This document shows, in pieces, positions 17,792-29,541 of a DNA stretch of 64,000 nt (within the stretch, counting starts at the first letter, position 1; every line of letters starts with the position of its first letter). Made by a program: the position numbers and the translations under genes. Below the pieces are notes generated by a model, which did no database searches, was not told where the DNA came from, and saw only the letters and a list, made by a program, of their open reading frames with translations. Source of the DNA: Methylocystis echinoides (GTDB taxonomy: Bacteria; Pseudomonadota; Alphaproteobacteria; Rhizobiales; Beijerinckiaceae). The stretch lies in assembly GCF_027923385.1 (NCBI RefSeq), contig NZ_BSEC01000001.1, positions 558,001-622,000 on the forward strand, in the 5' to 3' direction.

Positions 17792-17838
17792 TTAATGTCG
17801 CGCTTCATCCGGCGGAAGCGCTCCTGAGGGAAGAACAT

Positions 17839-18744
17839 ATGGAAACCCGCGCCAATTACGCTTTGATCGGCGCCTTCACGCTGTCGATGATCTTCGCCGC
17901 CTTCGGTTTCGTCTACTGGTTTTCCGGGGCGAGCCAGAGCGGCAAGCAGGAAATCTTTCAGATCGTCTTCTCCGGCGCGGTCTCCGGCCTCTCGCGCGGC
18001 TCCGCTGTTCTGTTCAATGGCGTCAAGGTCGGCGAGGTGACGCATCTCGCGATTTCCGAGAAGGACCCGAGCAAGGTCGACGTGCTCGTCAAGATCGATG
18101 AGCGCACGCCGGTCAAGACCAATACACGCGCAAGGCTGGAGACGCGCGGCTTCACCGGCGTCTCCGACGTGCTGCTCGTTGGCGGCACCCCTGGCGCGCC
18201 CGATCTGACGGTGGTGGCGGGCGAGCGCTACCCGCAAATTCTCGCCGAACGCTCGGAGATGCAGAATCTCCTCGGCAATGTGCAAAGCCTCTCGACCAAG
18301 GCGGCCGAAGTGCTGGTCAAGCTCGACCGGCTGCTCGACGAAAACAGGGACACGATCAGCGGGACGCTGAAGAACGCCGAGACCTTCACCAAGACGCTCG
18401 CAGATAATTCCGGGCAGGTTGCGGCCTTCATCAAGGACGCCGCCGAGGCCGCCCATGCGCTCAAGCCCGTGGCGGCGCGTCTCGACAAGTTTCTGGCGGC
18501 GGGCGAGCAGACCATCAAGGCGATTGATCCCAAGCAGCTCAAGACGATCACCGGCAACATCGCGGGCGCCTCCGCCAACCTCAAGAGCTTCTCGGCCACC
18601 GGCCTGCGCCAGTACGAGCAGCTCGCCGTCGACGCCCGCAGGGCCGTCGACGCGCTGGATTCGGCGATCAAGTCGATCGAGCGCGATCCCTCGCAATTCA
18701 TCTGGGGGCCGGCGCAGCAGACGCCGGAATACAGAGGAAAGTGA
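17839..18744 (+). CDS. MlaD/MCE-domain lipid-binding protein
   Basis: 301 residues: one N-terminal membrane anchor (YALIGAFTLSMIFAAFGFVYWF), then an MCE domain (about 35-120) with GLSRGSAVLFNGVKVGEV and TRGFTGVSDVLLVGG, then a long helical tail. The anchored MCE ring is the periplasmic lipid conduit of the Mla system. GAGG lies upstream of ATG 17839. It overlaps the frame of the next gene only if that gene starts early. Confidence 0.94.
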   Translation: METRANYALIGAFTLSMIFAAFGFVYWFSGASQSGKQEIFQIVFSGAVSGLSRGSAVLFNGVKVGEVTHLAISEKDPSKVDVLVKIDERTPVKTNTRARLETRGFTGVSDVLLVGGTPGAPDLTVVAGERYPQILAERSEMQNLLGNVQSLSTKAAEVLVKLDRLLDENRDTISGTLKNAETFTKTLADNSGQVAAFIKDAAEAAHALKPVAARLDKFLAAGEQTIKAIDPKQLKTITGNIAGASANLKSFSATGLRQYEQLAVDARRAVDALDSAIKSIERDPSQFIWGPAQQTPEYRGK

Positions 18745-18866
18745 TTTTTGGCGCTGACATTCAGGGACCGGGCGGCCGACCGATAAAAAACGAATTTCCC
18801 TCCTGCGCGAGACTGCTTAGAAGAAGGAACGGCGTTTCGGCCCGGGGCGGACGGCGCAGGATGCGG

Positions 18867-19454
18867 ATGAGCGACAGATTGGCAGGCAGGAGAACAGGGT
18901 TCCGCGCGCTTTTGTGCGCGGTCGCGGCCCTGTCGGCGGCCGGCTGCGCGCAGGGCCCGCGCCAGGCCTTCGATCTCGCCGCCGCGGCCGGAACGCTGCC
19001 CCGCGCCGAACACGGCGGGCCGGGTCTGGTCGTGCGCGAGATCACCGCGGCGCCGCCCACGGGCTCCGCCCGCATCGTGGTGCGGGAGGCCGACGGCAGC
19101 GTCTTCATCCTGCCCGAGGCGGAATGGACCGCGCCGCTGCCGCGTCTGCTGCGCGACCGCATGGTCGAGGCCCTCCAACGGGCGGGCGTGGCCGCCGCGG
19201 CCTATGGGCTCGCGGGCACGGCGCTGGCGACGGACGTCCGCCGCTTCGAGATCGACGTGGCCCGCAATGTCGCGGTGGTGGAGCTCTCGGCGCGGCTGAT
19301 GGACGCGAATACAGGGGCGGTGCGCGCCGTCCAGAGCTTTGTCGCCGAGGCGCCGGCGCCCCAGCACACGGGCGCGCCCGCCGTCATGGCGCTCACCGAA
19401 GCGGCGGGACAGGCGCTCGCGCGTCTCGCCACCTGGGCGCGGGCGAAAGTCTGA
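18867..19454 (+). CDS. ABC-type transport auxiliary lipoprotein (PqiC-like)
   Basis: About 195 residues. A lipoprotein signal peptide ends in the lipobox LSAAGC; the mature part has the ABC_trans_aux pattern (FDLAAA, then LVVREITAAPPTGSARIVVRE, and a C-terminal MALTEAAGQALARLA). It is the outer-membrane-side partner often encoded last in MCE operons. ATG 18867 was chosen because the lipobox then sits at a normal distance; an in-frame start at 18741 would place about 42 residues before it. The gap after it leads to hairpins before the ferredoxin gene. Confidence 0.85.
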   Translation: MSDRLAGRRTGFRALLCAVAALSAAGCAQGPRQAFDLAAAAGTLPRAEHGGPGLVVREITAAPPTGSARIVVREADGSVFILPEAEWTAPLPRLLRDRMVEALQRAGVAAAAYGLAGTALATDVRRFEIDVARNVAVVELSARLMDANTGAVRAVQSFVAEAPAPQHTGAPAVMALTEAAGQALARLATWARAKV

Positions 19455-19608
19455 CCGCGCGCCCGCTGCAAAACCAGCGGCGATGCAGCGGTTTCCCACG
19501 GGCCGCGTGGCCGTTAGACGCCGCAAAAGGGGCTAGCGCGGCGCCCAAGCGGGTGCTAATCGAGCGCTGAACAAATAGGCGTCCGGCCTCGGGTCGGACG
19601 GGTAAGGG

Positions 19609-19629
19609 CCGGCGGCCGCCGGATTTTTT
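19609..19629 (+). terminator. Hairpin plus T-run ahead of ferredoxin
   Basis: CCGGC (19609-19613) and GCCGG (19618-19622) close a GGCC loop, followed by A and six T. A weaker hairpin (GTCCG/CGGAC) lies just upstream near 19581-19600. The T-run ends only 20 bases before the ferredoxin ATG. It may end transcripts from the Mla operon or act as an attenuator. Confidence 0.45.
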
Positions 19630-19648
19630 CAGGGAAGAGACGCGCGTC

Positions 19649-20038
19649 ATGGTGAAGATGAGCTTCGACGACACCGCCACCCGCTACGGCGCCGAACCGG
19701 GCGGCGGCGCGCCGACCAAGGTCAAGATCACCTTCGTCGATTCTCACGGTCAGGCCCGGACGGTCGAGGGCGAGGTCGGCTCCACTGTCATGGAGACCGC
19801 GCGCCGCAACGACATTCCCGAGATCGCCGCCGAATGCGGCGGCGCCTGCGCCTGCGCCACCTGCCATGTCTATGTCGACGAGAAGTGGACCGAGAAGACC
19901 GGCAAGCCCTCGCAGATGGAAGAGGACATGCTCGACTTCGCCTTCGACGTGAAGCCGAATTCGCGCCTGTGCTGCCAGATCACGGTGCGCCCGGAACTCG
20001 ACGGCCTGGTGGTCAATACGCCGGCCCAGCAGGGCTAA
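19649..20038 (+). CDS. Adrenodoxin-type [2Fe-2S] ferredoxin
   Basis: 129 residues. Cluster ligands follow the adrenodoxin pattern: C63-x5-C69-x2-C72 in ECGGACACATCHVY and C109 in SRLCCQI, 36 residues later; C67 and C108 are extra. The first 20 residues are an extension before the beta-grasp fold. A ferredoxin-NADP reductase gene lies 311 bases downstream on the same strand, a plausible redox partner. Electron acceptor unknown. Confidence 0.93.
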   Translation: MVKMSFDDTATRYGAEPGGGAPTKVKITFVDSHGQARTVEGEVGSTVMETARRNDIPEIAAECGGACACATCHVYVDEKWTEKTGKPSQMEEDMLDFAFDVKPNSRLCCQITVRPELDGLVVNTPAQQG

Positions 20039-21399
<1,361 letters not shown>

Positions 21400-21404
21400 C
21401 GGAG

Positions 21405-22085
21405 GTGGCGGTTTGCGTCCAGACGCTGGCGCTTTCCGGGATCGCGCCCGATTCCTGGCCGGCGCTCGCTGATCTGCTGGATGATGCGGAGCGCGCCCGT
21501 GCGGCGCGCTTTGCTTTTGAGGACGATCGTCAGGCCTATGTCGCCGCCCATGCGCTGCTGCGCGTGACGCTCTCCGAAATGGCCGGCGGCGCGCCGCAGG
21601 ACTGGCGCTTCGCGGCCGCGCGGCTCGGCAAGCCCTACCTCATCGATCCGCCCAAGGACCTGCGCTTCAGCGTGACCCATGCCCGCGGCATGGTCGCCGT
21701 GGCGATTGCGGAAGGCGTCGAGATCGGCGTCGACGTCGAGCCCGCGAACCGGCGCGCCGAAAGCATGAAACTCGCCCAGCGCTTCTTTGCGCCGGAAGAA
21801 ACGTCGCTGCTGCGCGCGCTCGACGGCGCGGCGCGGCGGGACGCGTTCTTCGCAATCTGGACGCTCAAGGAGGCGGTCGTGAAGGCGACCGGCGAGGGCC
21901 TTTCGCGCGGGCTCGACAGTTTCACGATTCATCTCGATCCGCCGCGCATGACGATGCCTGACGATCCGGGCGCGTGGCGGCTCGAACACTGGCGGCGTGG
22001 CGATTATCACCTGGCGCTTGCCGGGCGCTGCGCGTCGTGGGACGTGGCGCTTGTCGAGCGGGAGGCGGGGGCGCTGCTTGGGTAG
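21405..22085 (+). CDS. 4'-phosphopantetheinyl transferase (Sfp type)
   Basis: About 226 residues with the Sfp-family motifs IGVDVE and FFAIWTLKEAVVKATGEGLS, and SVTHARGMVAVAIA in the middle. It transfers phosphopantetheine from CoA to carrier proteins. The start is unsure: GTG 21405 overlaps a GGAGG, five bases after the reductase stop, and no better start is visible. It is convergent with truB across an inverted repeat. Confidence 0.9.
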   Translation: MAVCVQTLALSGIAPDSWPALADLLDDAERARAARFAFEDDRQAYVAAHALLRVTLSEMAGGAPQDWRFAAARLGKPYLIDPPKDLRFSVTHARGMVAVAIAEGVEIGVDVEPANRRAESMKLAQRFFAPEETSLLRALDGAARRDAFFAIWTLKEAVVKATGEGLSRGLDSFTIHLDPPRMTMPDDPGAWRLEHWRRGDYHLALAGRCASWDVALVEREAGALLG

Positions 22086-22099
22086 CTCACGCTGAAAGG

Positions 22100-22217
22100 C
22101 CCCCTCCCTGACCCTCGCCCGCTTCGCGGGAGAGGGGATTCGCTCACATCGACATTCGCGATGAAGGCGCCAATCTGCTCCCTCTCCCGCGAAGCGGGGG
22201 AGGGGTGGGGAGGGGGT
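22100..22217. repeat. Inverted pair of GC-rich repeats, copy B
   Basis: Unit 22100-22137 begins CCCCCTCCCTGACCC and ends GCGGGAGAGGG. Unit 22178-22217 is nearly its reverse complement (CTCCCTCTCCCGC ... GGGGTGGGGAGGGGG). Each arm is itself a small palindrome (CCCGC-ttc-GCGGG). The pair fills the convergent gap between the transferase gene and truB and could form a large hairpin in either transcript. Confidence 0.75.
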
Positions 22218-22225
22218 TTCGGCAG

Positions 22226-23128
22226 TTAAAACGGCAGGTTGAACACCCGCGACGGCACCAGCGCGCCCTCGACGACCTCGCCGAAAGCGACCGGCGCGCC
22301 CCCACAGGCCGCGTAAACCACGCCGCCATGCGGCGCGTCGCGGCCGCGCAGGATCACCGAACCGCCCCGGCGCAGACGCGCGGCGGTGTCGCGGTCGACG
22401 ACGACGCAGGGCAGTTCCGAAAGGCCCGCCTCGACCGACAGAAGCGCGTCGGCGGCCATGTTCTGCGTTTCGATTTCGTCCAGCGTGAAGGAATCCTCCT
22501 CCACGAAAGGTCCGACGCGCGTGCGGCGCAGCGCCGTGACATGACCGAAGCAGCCGATCAGCCGGCCCAGATCGCGCGCGATGGCGCGCACATAGGCGCC
22601 CTTGCCGCATTCCATGTAGAAAACCGTCTCCTCGGGGGAGCAGGCTTCGATGGTCAGCGAATGGATGGTGACGGCGCGCGGCTTCAGCTCCACCTGCGTT
22701 CCCTCACGGGCGAGGTCATAAGCGCGTTCGCCGGCGATCTTGATCGCCGAGAACTGCGGCGGCGTCTGCAGAATGTCGCCGATGAACTGCGGCAGCAGCC
22801 GCTCGATCTCGGCGCGCTCCGGGCGCGTCTCGCTGGTGCGCGTGATCTCGCCATCCGAGTCGTCGGTGTTGCTCTCGGCGCCCCAGCGCACCGTGAAGCG
22901 ATAGGCTTTCTCGCCATCCTGCACGAAAGGCACGGTCTTGGTGGCCTCGCCGAAGGCGACCGGCAGAATGCCGGAGGCGAGCGGATCGAGCGTGCCGGCG
23001 TGGCCGGCCTTCTGGGCGTTGTAGATGCGCTTGAGGCGCGTCACCGCCTGCGTGGAGGTCAACCCCACGGGCTTGTCGAGCACCACCCATCCGTCGACGA
23101 CGGCGCGATTGGATTTCTTCTGGCTCAT
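22226..23128 (-). CDS. truB: tRNA pseudouridine(55) synthase
   Basis: 300 residues. GWVVLDKPVGLTSTQAV and GHAGTLDPLASGILPVAFGEATK with the catalytic aspartate are diagnostic for TruB, which makes pseudouridine-55 in tRNA. The C-terminal PUA-like part is present. It begins six bases after rbfA and is the last gene of the rimP-nusA-infB-rbfA-truB unit. Confidence 0.97.
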   Translation of the reverse strand: MSQKKSNRAVVDGWVVLDKPVGLTSTQAVTRLKRIYNAQKAGHAGTLDPLASGILPVAFGEATKTVPFVQDGEKAYRFTVRWGAESNTDDSDGEITRTSETRPERAEIERLLPQFIGDILQTPPQFSAIKIAGERAYDLAREGTQVELKPRAVTIHSLTIEACSPEETVFYMECGKGAYVRAIARDLGRLIGCFGHVTALRRTRVGPFVEEDSFTLDEIETQNMAADALLSVEAGLSELPCVVVDRDTAARLRRGGSVILRGRDAPHGGVVYAACGGAPVAFGEVVEGALVPSRVFNLPF

Positions 23129-23134
23129 CTTGTC

Positions 23135-23569
23135 TCAGTCGTTTTCGGGCGCGTCGTCCGACGAGTCGTCTTGCGCGCCTTCGAGGTCGCGCTTCACGCG
23201 CTCGGAATTGAGAATCGCGTCGATGCGCGAGACCGTGTCGAAACTGTCGTCGATGCGGAAACGGATTTCCGGCGCGAATTTGAGATTGACCTCATGCGCG
23301 ATCTCGCCGCGCAGGAATTTCCTGTGCCGGTCGAGCGCGGCGATCACTTCCGGCTCGTCCTTGCCGCCGAGCGGCATGACGTAAACGGTCGCGAGCTTGA
23401 GGTCCGGGCTCATCTTCACGCGCGAGACCGTGACGACATGTTTCTCGAGCACCGGATCGTTGATGTCGCCGCGCGACAGCATCTGCGCCATGGCGTGACG
23501 GATCAGCTCGGCCACGCGCAACATGCGCTGCGACGGCGCGGCGCCGCTGGGATGATGAGATCGGGACAT
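23135..23569 (-). CDS. rbfA: 30S ribosome-binding factor A
   Basis: 144 residues with the KH-type RbfA core ([18 protein letters not shown], then [24 protein letters not shown]) and a charged C-tail ([10 protein letters not shown]). RbfA matures the 16S 5' end of the 30S subunit. It is separated from infB by an inverted repeat (23598-23680). Confidence 0.96.
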   Translation of the reverse strand: MSRSHHPSGAAPSQRMLRVAELIRHAMAQMLSRGDINDPVLEKHVVTVSRVKMSPDLKLATVYVMPLGGKDEPEVIAALDRHRKFLRGEIAHEVNLKFAPEIRFRIDDSFDTVSRIDAILNSERVKRDLEGAQDDSSDDAPEND

Positions 23570-23597
23570 GATGACTTTATCTTGTTTGCGAATATTC

Positions 23598-23680
23598 CGT
23601 CATTGCGAGCGAAGCGAAGCAATCCAGAGCCGCAATGGCTGCCCCTGGATTGCTTCGTCGCTTCGCTTCTCGCAATGACG
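23598..23680. repeat. Interspersed inverted repeat, CGTCATTGCGAG type
   Basis: The left arm (23598-23627) begins CGTCATTGCGAGCG and ends AATCCAG. The right arm (23645-23680) is its near reverse complement, CTGGATTGC ... GCAATGACG. This is a widespread alphaproteobacterial intergenic repeat. It sits inside the operon between infB and rbfA, so it is transcribed and should form a long hairpin. Confidence 0.75.
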
Positions 23681-23712
23681 ACGGCGCTGGACGGCGCGGC
23701 GGGACGCGGCCC

Positions 23713-26370
23713 TTACAGCGACCGCTTGATCTCCTCGACGCGGTAACACTCGATGACGTCGCCGGCGCGCATGTCCTGGTAGTTCTCGAAAGCCATGCCG
23801 CATTCCTGACCGGCGGTGACTTCCTTGACCTCGTCCTTGAAGCGCTTGAGCGTCGACAGCTTGCCCTCGTGCACCACGACGTTGTCGCGGATCAGGCGGA
23901 CATTGGCGCCGCGCTCGACATTGCCGTCGGTGACGCGGCAGCCCGCGACCTTGCCGACCTTGGTGATGTCGAAGACCTCGAGGATCTGCGCATTGCCCAG
24001 CATGGTCTCGCGCAATGTCGGCGAGAGCAGGCCGGACATGGCCGCCTTCACGTCATCCACGAGATTGTAGATGATGTTGTAGTAGCGGATCTCGATGCCG
24101 GCGCGTTCCGACGCCTCGCGCGCTTCCTTGTGGGCGCGCACGTTGAAGCCGATGACGGCGGCGCCGGAGGCCTCCGCCAGCGCGATGTCCGACTCCGAGA
24201 TGCCGCCGACGCCCGCATGGACCACGCGCGCGCCGACCTCGTCGGTGCCGAGCTTTTCCAGTGCGGCGGCGATGGCCTCGACCGAGCCCTGCACGTCGCC
24301 CTTGATGACGAGCGGGAACTCCTTGCGGCCGGCCGTCTTGAGCTGGCTCATCATGTCGGAGAGCGAACCGCGCGCCGAGCCGCCGCGGGCGGCCAGCTTG
24401 TCGCGCTTCATGCGCTCGCGATATTCGGTGATCTCGCGGGCGCGCGCTTCCGACTCGACGACGGCGACGCGGTCGCCGGCCTCGGGGGTGCCGCTGAAGC
24501 CGAGAATCTCGACCGGGAAGGACGGGCCGGCTTCCTGCCGGGTCACGCCCTTGTCGTCGAGCAGGGCGCGGACGCGGCCCCATTGCGTGCCGGCGACGAT
24601 GATGTCGCCCACGCGCAGCGTGCCGCGCTGGACCAGCATGGTCGCGACCGGGCCGCGGCCCTTGTCGAGGCGCGCCTCGATGACCGTGCCTTCGGCGACG
24701 CGATCGGCGTTGGCCTTGAGATCGAGCACTTCCGCCTGAAGGGCGATGAGCTCGAGCAGCTTGTCGAGATTGAGCTTCTGCTTGGCGGAGACCTCGACTT
24801 CGAGCGTCTCGCCGCCCATGCTCTCGACCTGCACCTCGTATTGCAGCAGCTCCGTGCGCACGCGCTCGGGTTTGGCGTCCGGCTTGTCGACCTTGTTGAT
24901 GGCGACGATGAGCGGCACGCCGGCGGCGCGGGCGTGGTTGATGGCCTCGATCGTCTGCGGCATGACGCCGTCATCCGCCGCGACCACCAGCACCACAATG
25001 TCCGTCACCTTGGCGCCGCGGGCGCGCATGGCGGTGAAGGCCGCGTGGCCGGGCGTGTCGATGAAGGTGACCGGATTGCCGTTGGGGGCCGTCACCTGAT
25101 AGGCGCCGATGTGCTGGGTGATGCCGCCGGCTTCGCCGGAGACGACATTGGCCTGGCGGATGGCGTCGAGCAGCGAGGTCTTGCCGTGGTCGACGTGGCC
25201 CATGATGGTGACGACCGGCGGCCGCGACTGGAGATCGGCGTCTTCGTCGGGCGTGTCGAACAGGCCCTCCTCAACGTCGGATTCGGCGACGCGCTTGACC
25301 GTGTGGCCCATTTCCTCGGCGACGAGCTGCGCCGTGTCGGCGTCGATCACGTCGGTGATCTTGTGCATCGCGCCCTGCTTCATCAGCAGGCGGATGACGT
25401 CCACGGCGCGCTCCGACATGCGGTTGGCGAGCTCCTGGATGGTGATCGTCTCGGGCAGGATCACCTCGCGCAGGACCTTCTCCTTCTGCTCAGCCTGGCC
25501 AAAGCCCTTGAGGCGCTGCACGCGGCGGCGGAAGGAGGCGACGGAGCGCGTGCGCTCTTCGCCTTCGCCGCTCGTCGCCGTGGTGACCGTGAGACGGCCG
25601 CGATTCTTGACCTCGCCGCCACGGGACGGGGCCGGGCGCGGGGGCGTCGGCGGCGTGAAGCCGCCGATGGTGCGCACGGGTGGACGCCGCACGACGGTTT
25701 CGGTCGTCGGCGCGCGGCCGGCGGGCGCGGCGGGGGCGCGGCCAGCCGGCGCGGCGGCGCGCGCGGGCGCCGAGGTCGACGGCCGGGGGGACGCGGCGGG
25801 AGCCGGCGCGTGGCCAGCCTCCTGCGGCAGGCGACGGCGCGCCTCTTCCTCGGCCTTGCGCTTGGCTTCGGCCTCGCGGGTCAGACGATCTTCTTCTTCG
25901 CGCTTGCGTGCTTCGGCGGCGGCGCGTTCGGCGCGCTCGCGCTCTTCGCGCTCGGCGCGGGCCCGGGCGTCGATCTCGGCCTGGCGGCGCTCGTCTTCCT
26001 CGCGCGAGCGGGCGCCGGCGAGGGCGCGGGCGCGGGCCTCGAGTTGATCGTTCGTCAGCGCGCGCAGCACGACGCCGGAGCCGCCGCGCTGGGCGGGCGC
26101 CGCGCGTTCGGGCTTGGGGGCCGGGGCAGGAGCCGCCGGCGCCGCGGCGGCGGGCGTCGCAGGCTGTGCGGGCGCGGCGGCGGCGGGCTTCGCGGGCTCG
26201 GGATGGCCCGGCGCACGACGCTTCACCTTCTCGACCACGACCACTTTCGAGCGGCCATGGGAGAAGCTCTGGCGCACCATGCCCTGCTCTCCGGCCGGCC
26301 GCTGCTTCAGGTGCAACGTCTTCGACGGCGCGACAGTCAGGGTTTTGTCGCTGTTCTCGCTCTCACTCAT
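23713..26370 (-). CDS. infB: Translation initiation factor IF-2
   Basis: 885 residues. A low-complexity Ala/Pro/Arg/Glu-rich N-terminus (to about residue 270) with an Arg/Glu-rich coiled-coil stretch precedes the conserved core. The GTPase has G1 [13 protein letters not shown]2 [10 protein letters not shown]3 DTPGHAAF, G4 NKVDKP. Domains II-IV follow ([10 protein letters not shown]). IF-2 places initiator tRNA on the 30S subunit. The start overlaps the ylxR gene by eight bases. Confidence 0.97.
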   Translation of the reverse strand: MSESENSDKTLTVAPSKTLHLKQRPAGEQGMVRQSFSHGRSKVVVVEKVKRRAPGHPEPAKPAAAAPAQPATPAAAAPAAPAPAPKPERAAPAQRGGSGVVLRALTNDQLEARARALAGARSREEDERRQAEIDARARAEREERERAERAAAEARKREEEDRLTREAEAKRKAEEEARRRLPQEAGHAPAPAASPRPSTSAPARAAAPAGRAPAAPAGRAPTTETVVRRPPVRTIGGFTPPTPPRPAPSRGGEVKNRGRLTVTTATSGEGEERTRSVASFRRRVQRLKGFGQAEQKEKVLREVILPETITIQELANRMSERAVDVIRLLMKQGAMHKITDVIDADTAQLVAEEMGHTVKRVAESDVEEGLFDTPDEDADLQSRPPVVTIMGHVDHGKTSLLDAIRQANVVSGEAGGITQHIGAYQVTAPNGNPVTFIDTPGHAAFTAMRARGAKVTDIVVLVVAADDGVMPQTIEAINHARAAGVPLIVAINKVDKPDAKPERVRTELLQYEVQVESMGGETLEVEVSAKQKLNLDKLLELIALQAEVLDLKANADRVAEGTVIEARLDKGRGPVATMLVQRGTLRVGDIIVAGTQWGRVRALLDDKGVTRQEAGPSFPVEILGFSGTPEAGDRVAVVESEARAREITEYRERMKRDKLAARGGSARGSLSDMMSQLKTAGRKEFPLVIKGDVQGSVEAIAAALEKLGTDEVGARVVHAGVGGISESDIALAEASGAAVIGFNVRAHKEAREASERAGIEIRYYNIIYNLVDDVKAAMSGLLSPTLRETMLGNAQILEVFDITKVGKVAGCRVTDGNVERGANVRLIRDNVVVHEGKLSTLKRFKDEVKEVTAGQECGMAFENYQDMRAGDVIECYRVEEIKRSL

Positions 26371-27106
26371 CCAGCTTCCGATCCTCGGCCGCTTCCGACC
26401 CGCTTACATCCAAGGTTTCCGTCCGCCCCTCGGCGTCCGGATCTGTATCCCATATCGCCTGCGCCGCAAGGGGCGCGCCATCCAGCGCCACCCCTCTATA
26501 GGCCGCCAGTCGGCGGCAGCGTGCAAGGAAACTCGCGCCAGGCCCGCCAGAGGCGAGCGCAGCATGTATCACATTTGTGCGTCCCAACGCCAAATCCAAT
26601 TGGTCCGACGTAAATAAGCCGACGATGGCCGGAACGCCATCATTTTCGCGCCGGTCGCCGTCCCTGCGCTGCGCCAATCGCCGCAGCTTGCGCTTGCCGT
26701 CGTCGCCGCCGTCCGCCGCTTCCAGCAAAACGGCCGTCGCGCCGCGCGCTAAAACGTCTTCTACCTTGTTGAATCCGCATGTCGCCGCGCCCGCCTTGTT
26801 GGCCAGCGCGAGCATTTGCAGACAGTCGCTTTCCAGAAGCCGCTCCACATCCTGCGCGAGCGTCGGCGAGGTTTCGACCTGCTCCTTCAACCCGCGCGCG
26901 AACATGCGCTTTTTCGCCGCTTCCGCGACAAGTGCGGCGCTGGCCGCGACCCAGACGCCGCGACCCGGCAGTTTCGCGCGAATGTCGGGGACGACCACGC
27001 CGTCGGGACCGCGCACGAAACGGATCATCGCCTCCGGCGGCTCCCGCCGCCGCGTGACGATGCAGCTCCGTTCGCTTTCGTGCTCCTTCGCCGACAAGGC
27101 CGTCAC
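26363..27106 (-). CDS. YlxR-family RNA-binding protein (DUF448)
   Basis: 247 residues. The first 90 or so match Ylx[42 protein letters not shown]. The middle ([29 protein letters not shown]) resembles an L7Ae-type fold. The C-terminal 80 residues are variable. It lies between nusA and infB, its standard place, overlapping infB by eight bases and starting four bases after nusA. Probable RNA-binding accessory of transcription or translation. Confidence 0.92.
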   Translation of the reverse strand: MTALSAKEHESERSCIVTRRREPPEAMIRFVRGPDGVVVPDIRAKLPGRGVWVAASAALVAEAAKKRMFARGLKEQVETSPTLAQDVERLLESDCLQMLALANKAGAATCGFNKVEDVLARGATAVLLEAADGGDDGKRKLRRLAQRRDGDRRENDGVPAIVGLFTSDQLDLALGRTNVIHAALASGGPGASFLARCRRLAAYRGVALDGAPLAAQAIWDTDPDAEGRTETLDVSGSEAAEDRKLDE

Positions 27107-27110
27107 CTTC

Positions 27111-28709
27111 TTATTCGCCCTCCGCCTCGGCGGCTTCCGCTGCCTCCGGCGCGGCTTCCTCGATCCAGCCGGCGCGCACGCGCGCGGCCATGATCATGGC
27201 TTCCGCCTCCTCGCGCGACAGATCGAGACCCTCGAAGAAGCCTTCGTTCTTCGTCGTCTCGCCGTCCTTCTTCTCGGTCCAGCCAACGAGATCGTCGGGC
27301 ACGCAGCCGGCGAAATCCTCCATCGACTTCACGTCGTTCTCGCCGAGCCGGACCATCATGGCGGTGGTCATGCCGTCGATCTCGCGCAATTCGTCGAGGA
27401 CGCCGAGCGCCTTGCGGCGCTCTTCGTTCTCCGCCTCCACGCGCTCCAGATAACCGAGCGCGCGGGCCTGAATCTCGCCCGCTGTCTCTTCGTCGAAGCC
27501 TTCGATCGAGGCCAGCTCGGGGAGTTCGACATAGGCGAGCTCCTCGACGGAGCGGAAGCCTTCCGAGGCGAGCAGGCGGCCGACGACCTCGTCGACGTCG
27601 ATCGCGTTCATGAAGACCCGCGTGCGCTCCTCGAATTCTCTCTGGCGGCGCTCGGATTCCTCGGCCTCGGTGAGAATGTCGATGTCCCAGCCGGTGAGCT
27701 GGGAGGCAAGGCGCACATTCTGGCCGCGCCGGCCGATGGCGAGGGAAAGCTGATCGTCGGGAACGACCACCTCGATGCGCGCCGAATCCTCGTCGAGCAC
27801 CACCTTCACGACTTCCGCCGGCTGCAGCGCGTTGACGATGAAGGTCGCGGCGTCCGCCGACCACGGGATGATGTCGATGCGCTCGCCCTGCAACTCCTGC
27901 ACGACCGCCTGCACGCGCGAGCCGCGCATGCCGACGCAGGCGCCGACGGGATCGATGGAGGAATCGCGCGACACGACGGCGATCTTGGCGCGGGAGCCGG
28001 GATCGCGGGCGACCGACTTCACCTCGATCACGCCGTCGTAGATTTCCGGCACTTCCTGCTTGAACAGTTTCGACATGAACTGCGGATGGGTGCGCGACAG
28101 GAAGATCTGCGGCCCGCGCTGCTCGCGGCGCACGTCATAGACATAGGCGCGCACGCGGTCGCCGGGGCGGAACATTTCGCGCGGGATCATCTCGTCGCGG
28201 CGGATGACGCCCTCGCCACGGCCGAGATCGATGATGACATTGCCATATTCGACGCGCTTCACGACGCCGTTGACGATCTCGCCGATGCGGTCCTTGTATT
28301 CTTCATACTGGCGGTCGCGCTCGGCCTCGCGCACCTTCTGCACGACGATCTGCTTCGCCGATTGCGCGGCGATGCGGCCGTAGTCGAAGGGCGGAAGCTG
28401 ATCGGAGATGATCTTGTCGCCGACGAGCGCGGCCGGGTTCTTGGCCTTGGCCTCGTCGAGCGAGATTTCCGTCGCCGGATTCTCGACCTTGTCGACGACG
28501 AGACGCAGGCGCCAGTAGGTCACATTGCCGGTGCGCGGATCGATCTCGACGCTGATGTCGGTTTCCTGCCCGTAGCGGGAGCGCGCCGCCTTGGCGAGCG
28601 CCTCGGCCATGGAGGCGAGGACGATGCTGCGGTCGATCGATTTCTCGCGCGCGACGGCGTCGGCAATCTGCAAAATCTCAAGTCGATTGGCGCTGACGGC
28701 CATGGTCAC
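27111..28709 (-). CDS. nusA: Transcription termination/antitermination protein NusA
   Basis: 532 residues: N-terminal RNA-polymerase-binding domain, S1 domain (about 135-200), two KH domains ([26 protein letters not shown] and [21 protein letters not shown]) and C-terminal acidic repeats ([17 protein letters not shown], and a second one near 470). NusA modulates pausing, termination and antitermination. The start overlaps the rimP stop by four bases (ATGA). Confidence 0.97.
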   Translation of the reverse strand: MTMAVSANRLEILQIADAVAREKSIDRSIVLASMAEALAKAARSRYGQETDISVEIDPRTGNVTYWRLRLVVDKVENPATEISLDEAKAKNPAALVGDKIISDQLPPFDYGRIAAQSAKQIVVQKVREAERDRQYEEYKDRIGEIVNGVVKRVEYGNVIIDLGRGEGVIRRDEMIPREMFRPGDRVRAYVYDVRREQRGPQIFLSRTHPQFMSKLFKQEVPEIYDGVIEVKSVARDPGSRAKIAVVSRDSSIDPVGACVGMRGSRVQAVVQELQGERIDIIPWSADAATFIVNALQPAEVVKVVLDEDSARIEVVVPDDQLSLAIGRRGQNVRLASQLTGWDIDILTEAEESERRQREFEERTRVFMNAIDVDEVVGRLLASEGFRSVEELAYVELPELASIEGFDEETAGEIQARALGYLERVEAENEERRKALGVLDELREIDGMTTAMMVRLGENDVKSMEDFAGCVPDDLVGWTEKKDGETTKNEGFFEGLDLSREEAEAMIMAARVRAGWIEEAAPEAAEAAEAEGE

Positions 28710-29476
28710 TCTCCCTCGGAGCGGGCGGCGCGGGGCTTTCCTGGCCCCGGACCTTTCTTGAAATGCGTCTGCACGCCGGCCGGAACCAGCGGTTTGGCTT
28801 TCTGTTTGGCGGGGCCGCGGAAGCGGCCCGGTCCGCGACGCGGGCGTTCGTCCGCCTCGCTCGCCTGTTCTTCGTCTTCGCCGGCGCCCTCCTGCTGGAG
28901 CTTGCCGGCGCGCAGCGACTCGCGAATGAGCGACTCGGTGAGCATCAGCTTGGCTTCGTCGAGATCGGCGAGCGGGAAGGTCACCAGCTTTTCCTCGTCC
29001 GCGCGCGCGTCATTGCGCTCGAGCGAGAGCTTGGCGTCGCGGCCCTCGCCCTCGACGCCACGAATAAGGCCGCGAAAGCGCTTGCGCCCCGATTCAACCG
29101 GATGGGTGAGTTCGACGCGCGCCTCGTGACCGACGGCGCGGGCGAAATCGGAGACGCGCACCAGCGGCCGGTCGACGCCCGGCGAGGACAGTTCGAGGCG
29201 ATATTCGCCGGAGACGACGTCCGCGACGTCGAGCTCGGGAGAGAGCGCCTGGCTCGCCGCCTCGCAATCGTCGATGGTCATGATCCCGTCGGGGCGCTCG
29301 GCCATGATCTGAAGGATCTGGCCGTTCTGCTGCATCAGCTTCACGCGCACGAGCCGGAAGCCGAGCTGCGCGAGCACCGGCTCGGCAAGATGCGCCACGC
29401 GCGCGGCCACGCCCGTCTCGGAAACGAGACGCGGCTCGTCGAGGGCGGCGACGATGGGGGCGGCGGTTTCGGTCAA
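28706..29476 (-). CDS. rimP: Ribosome maturation factor RimP
   Basis: 256 residues. The RimP N- and C-domains are present ([16 protein letters not shown], then [15 protein letters not shown] and [20 protein letters not shown]). A positively charged C-tail ([17 protein letters not shown]) of about 60 residues is longer than in E. coli, as is usual in alphaproteobacteria. First gene of the nusA-infB unit, preceded by a terminator-like hairpin. Confidence 0.95.
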   Translation of the reverse strand: MTETAAPIVAALDEPRLVSETGVAARVAHLAEPVLAQLGFRLVRVKLMQQNGQILQIMAERPDGIMTIDDCEAASQALSPELDVADVVSGEYRLELSSPGVDRPLVRVSDFARAVGHEARVELTHPVESGRKRFRGLIRGVEGEGRDAKLSLERNDARADEEKLVTFPLADLDEAKLMLTESLIRESLRAGKLQQEGAGEDEEQASEADERPRRGPGRFRGPAKQKAKPLVPAGVQTHFKKGPGPGKPRAARSEGE

Positions 29477-29508
29477 ACTCTGGTCCTGTCGTTACCGGGG
29501 GGCCAAAC

Positions 29509-29541
29509 AAAAAAGAGCGGGTCCCCGGCGGGGCCCCACTC
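29509..29541 (-). terminator. Attenuator-like terminator in the rimP leader
   Basis: Read on the minus strand, GAGTGGGGCCCC, a GCC loop and GGGGACCCGCTC form a 12-bp stem (one U-G wobble, one G-A mismatch) followed by six T (29514 to 29509). It ends 33 bases upstream of the rimP start, so transcription must pass it to reach rimP-nusA-infB. A tRNA gene, found here in E. coli, is absent. The rest of 29477-29804 shows no gene; it holds the leader and the start region of murI. Confidence 0.65.

Noticed and set aside
22138..22177. The inverted repeat pair as a transposon or insertion sequence
   Set aside because: Only 40 non-coding bases lie between the arms and no transposase is present; it is a non-autonomous palindromic repeat.
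23635..26613. A 992-residue open frame on the plus strand opposite infB
   Set aside because: It is the GC-biased shadow of infB on the other strand; it has no domains and is His/Arg/Ala-rich throughout.
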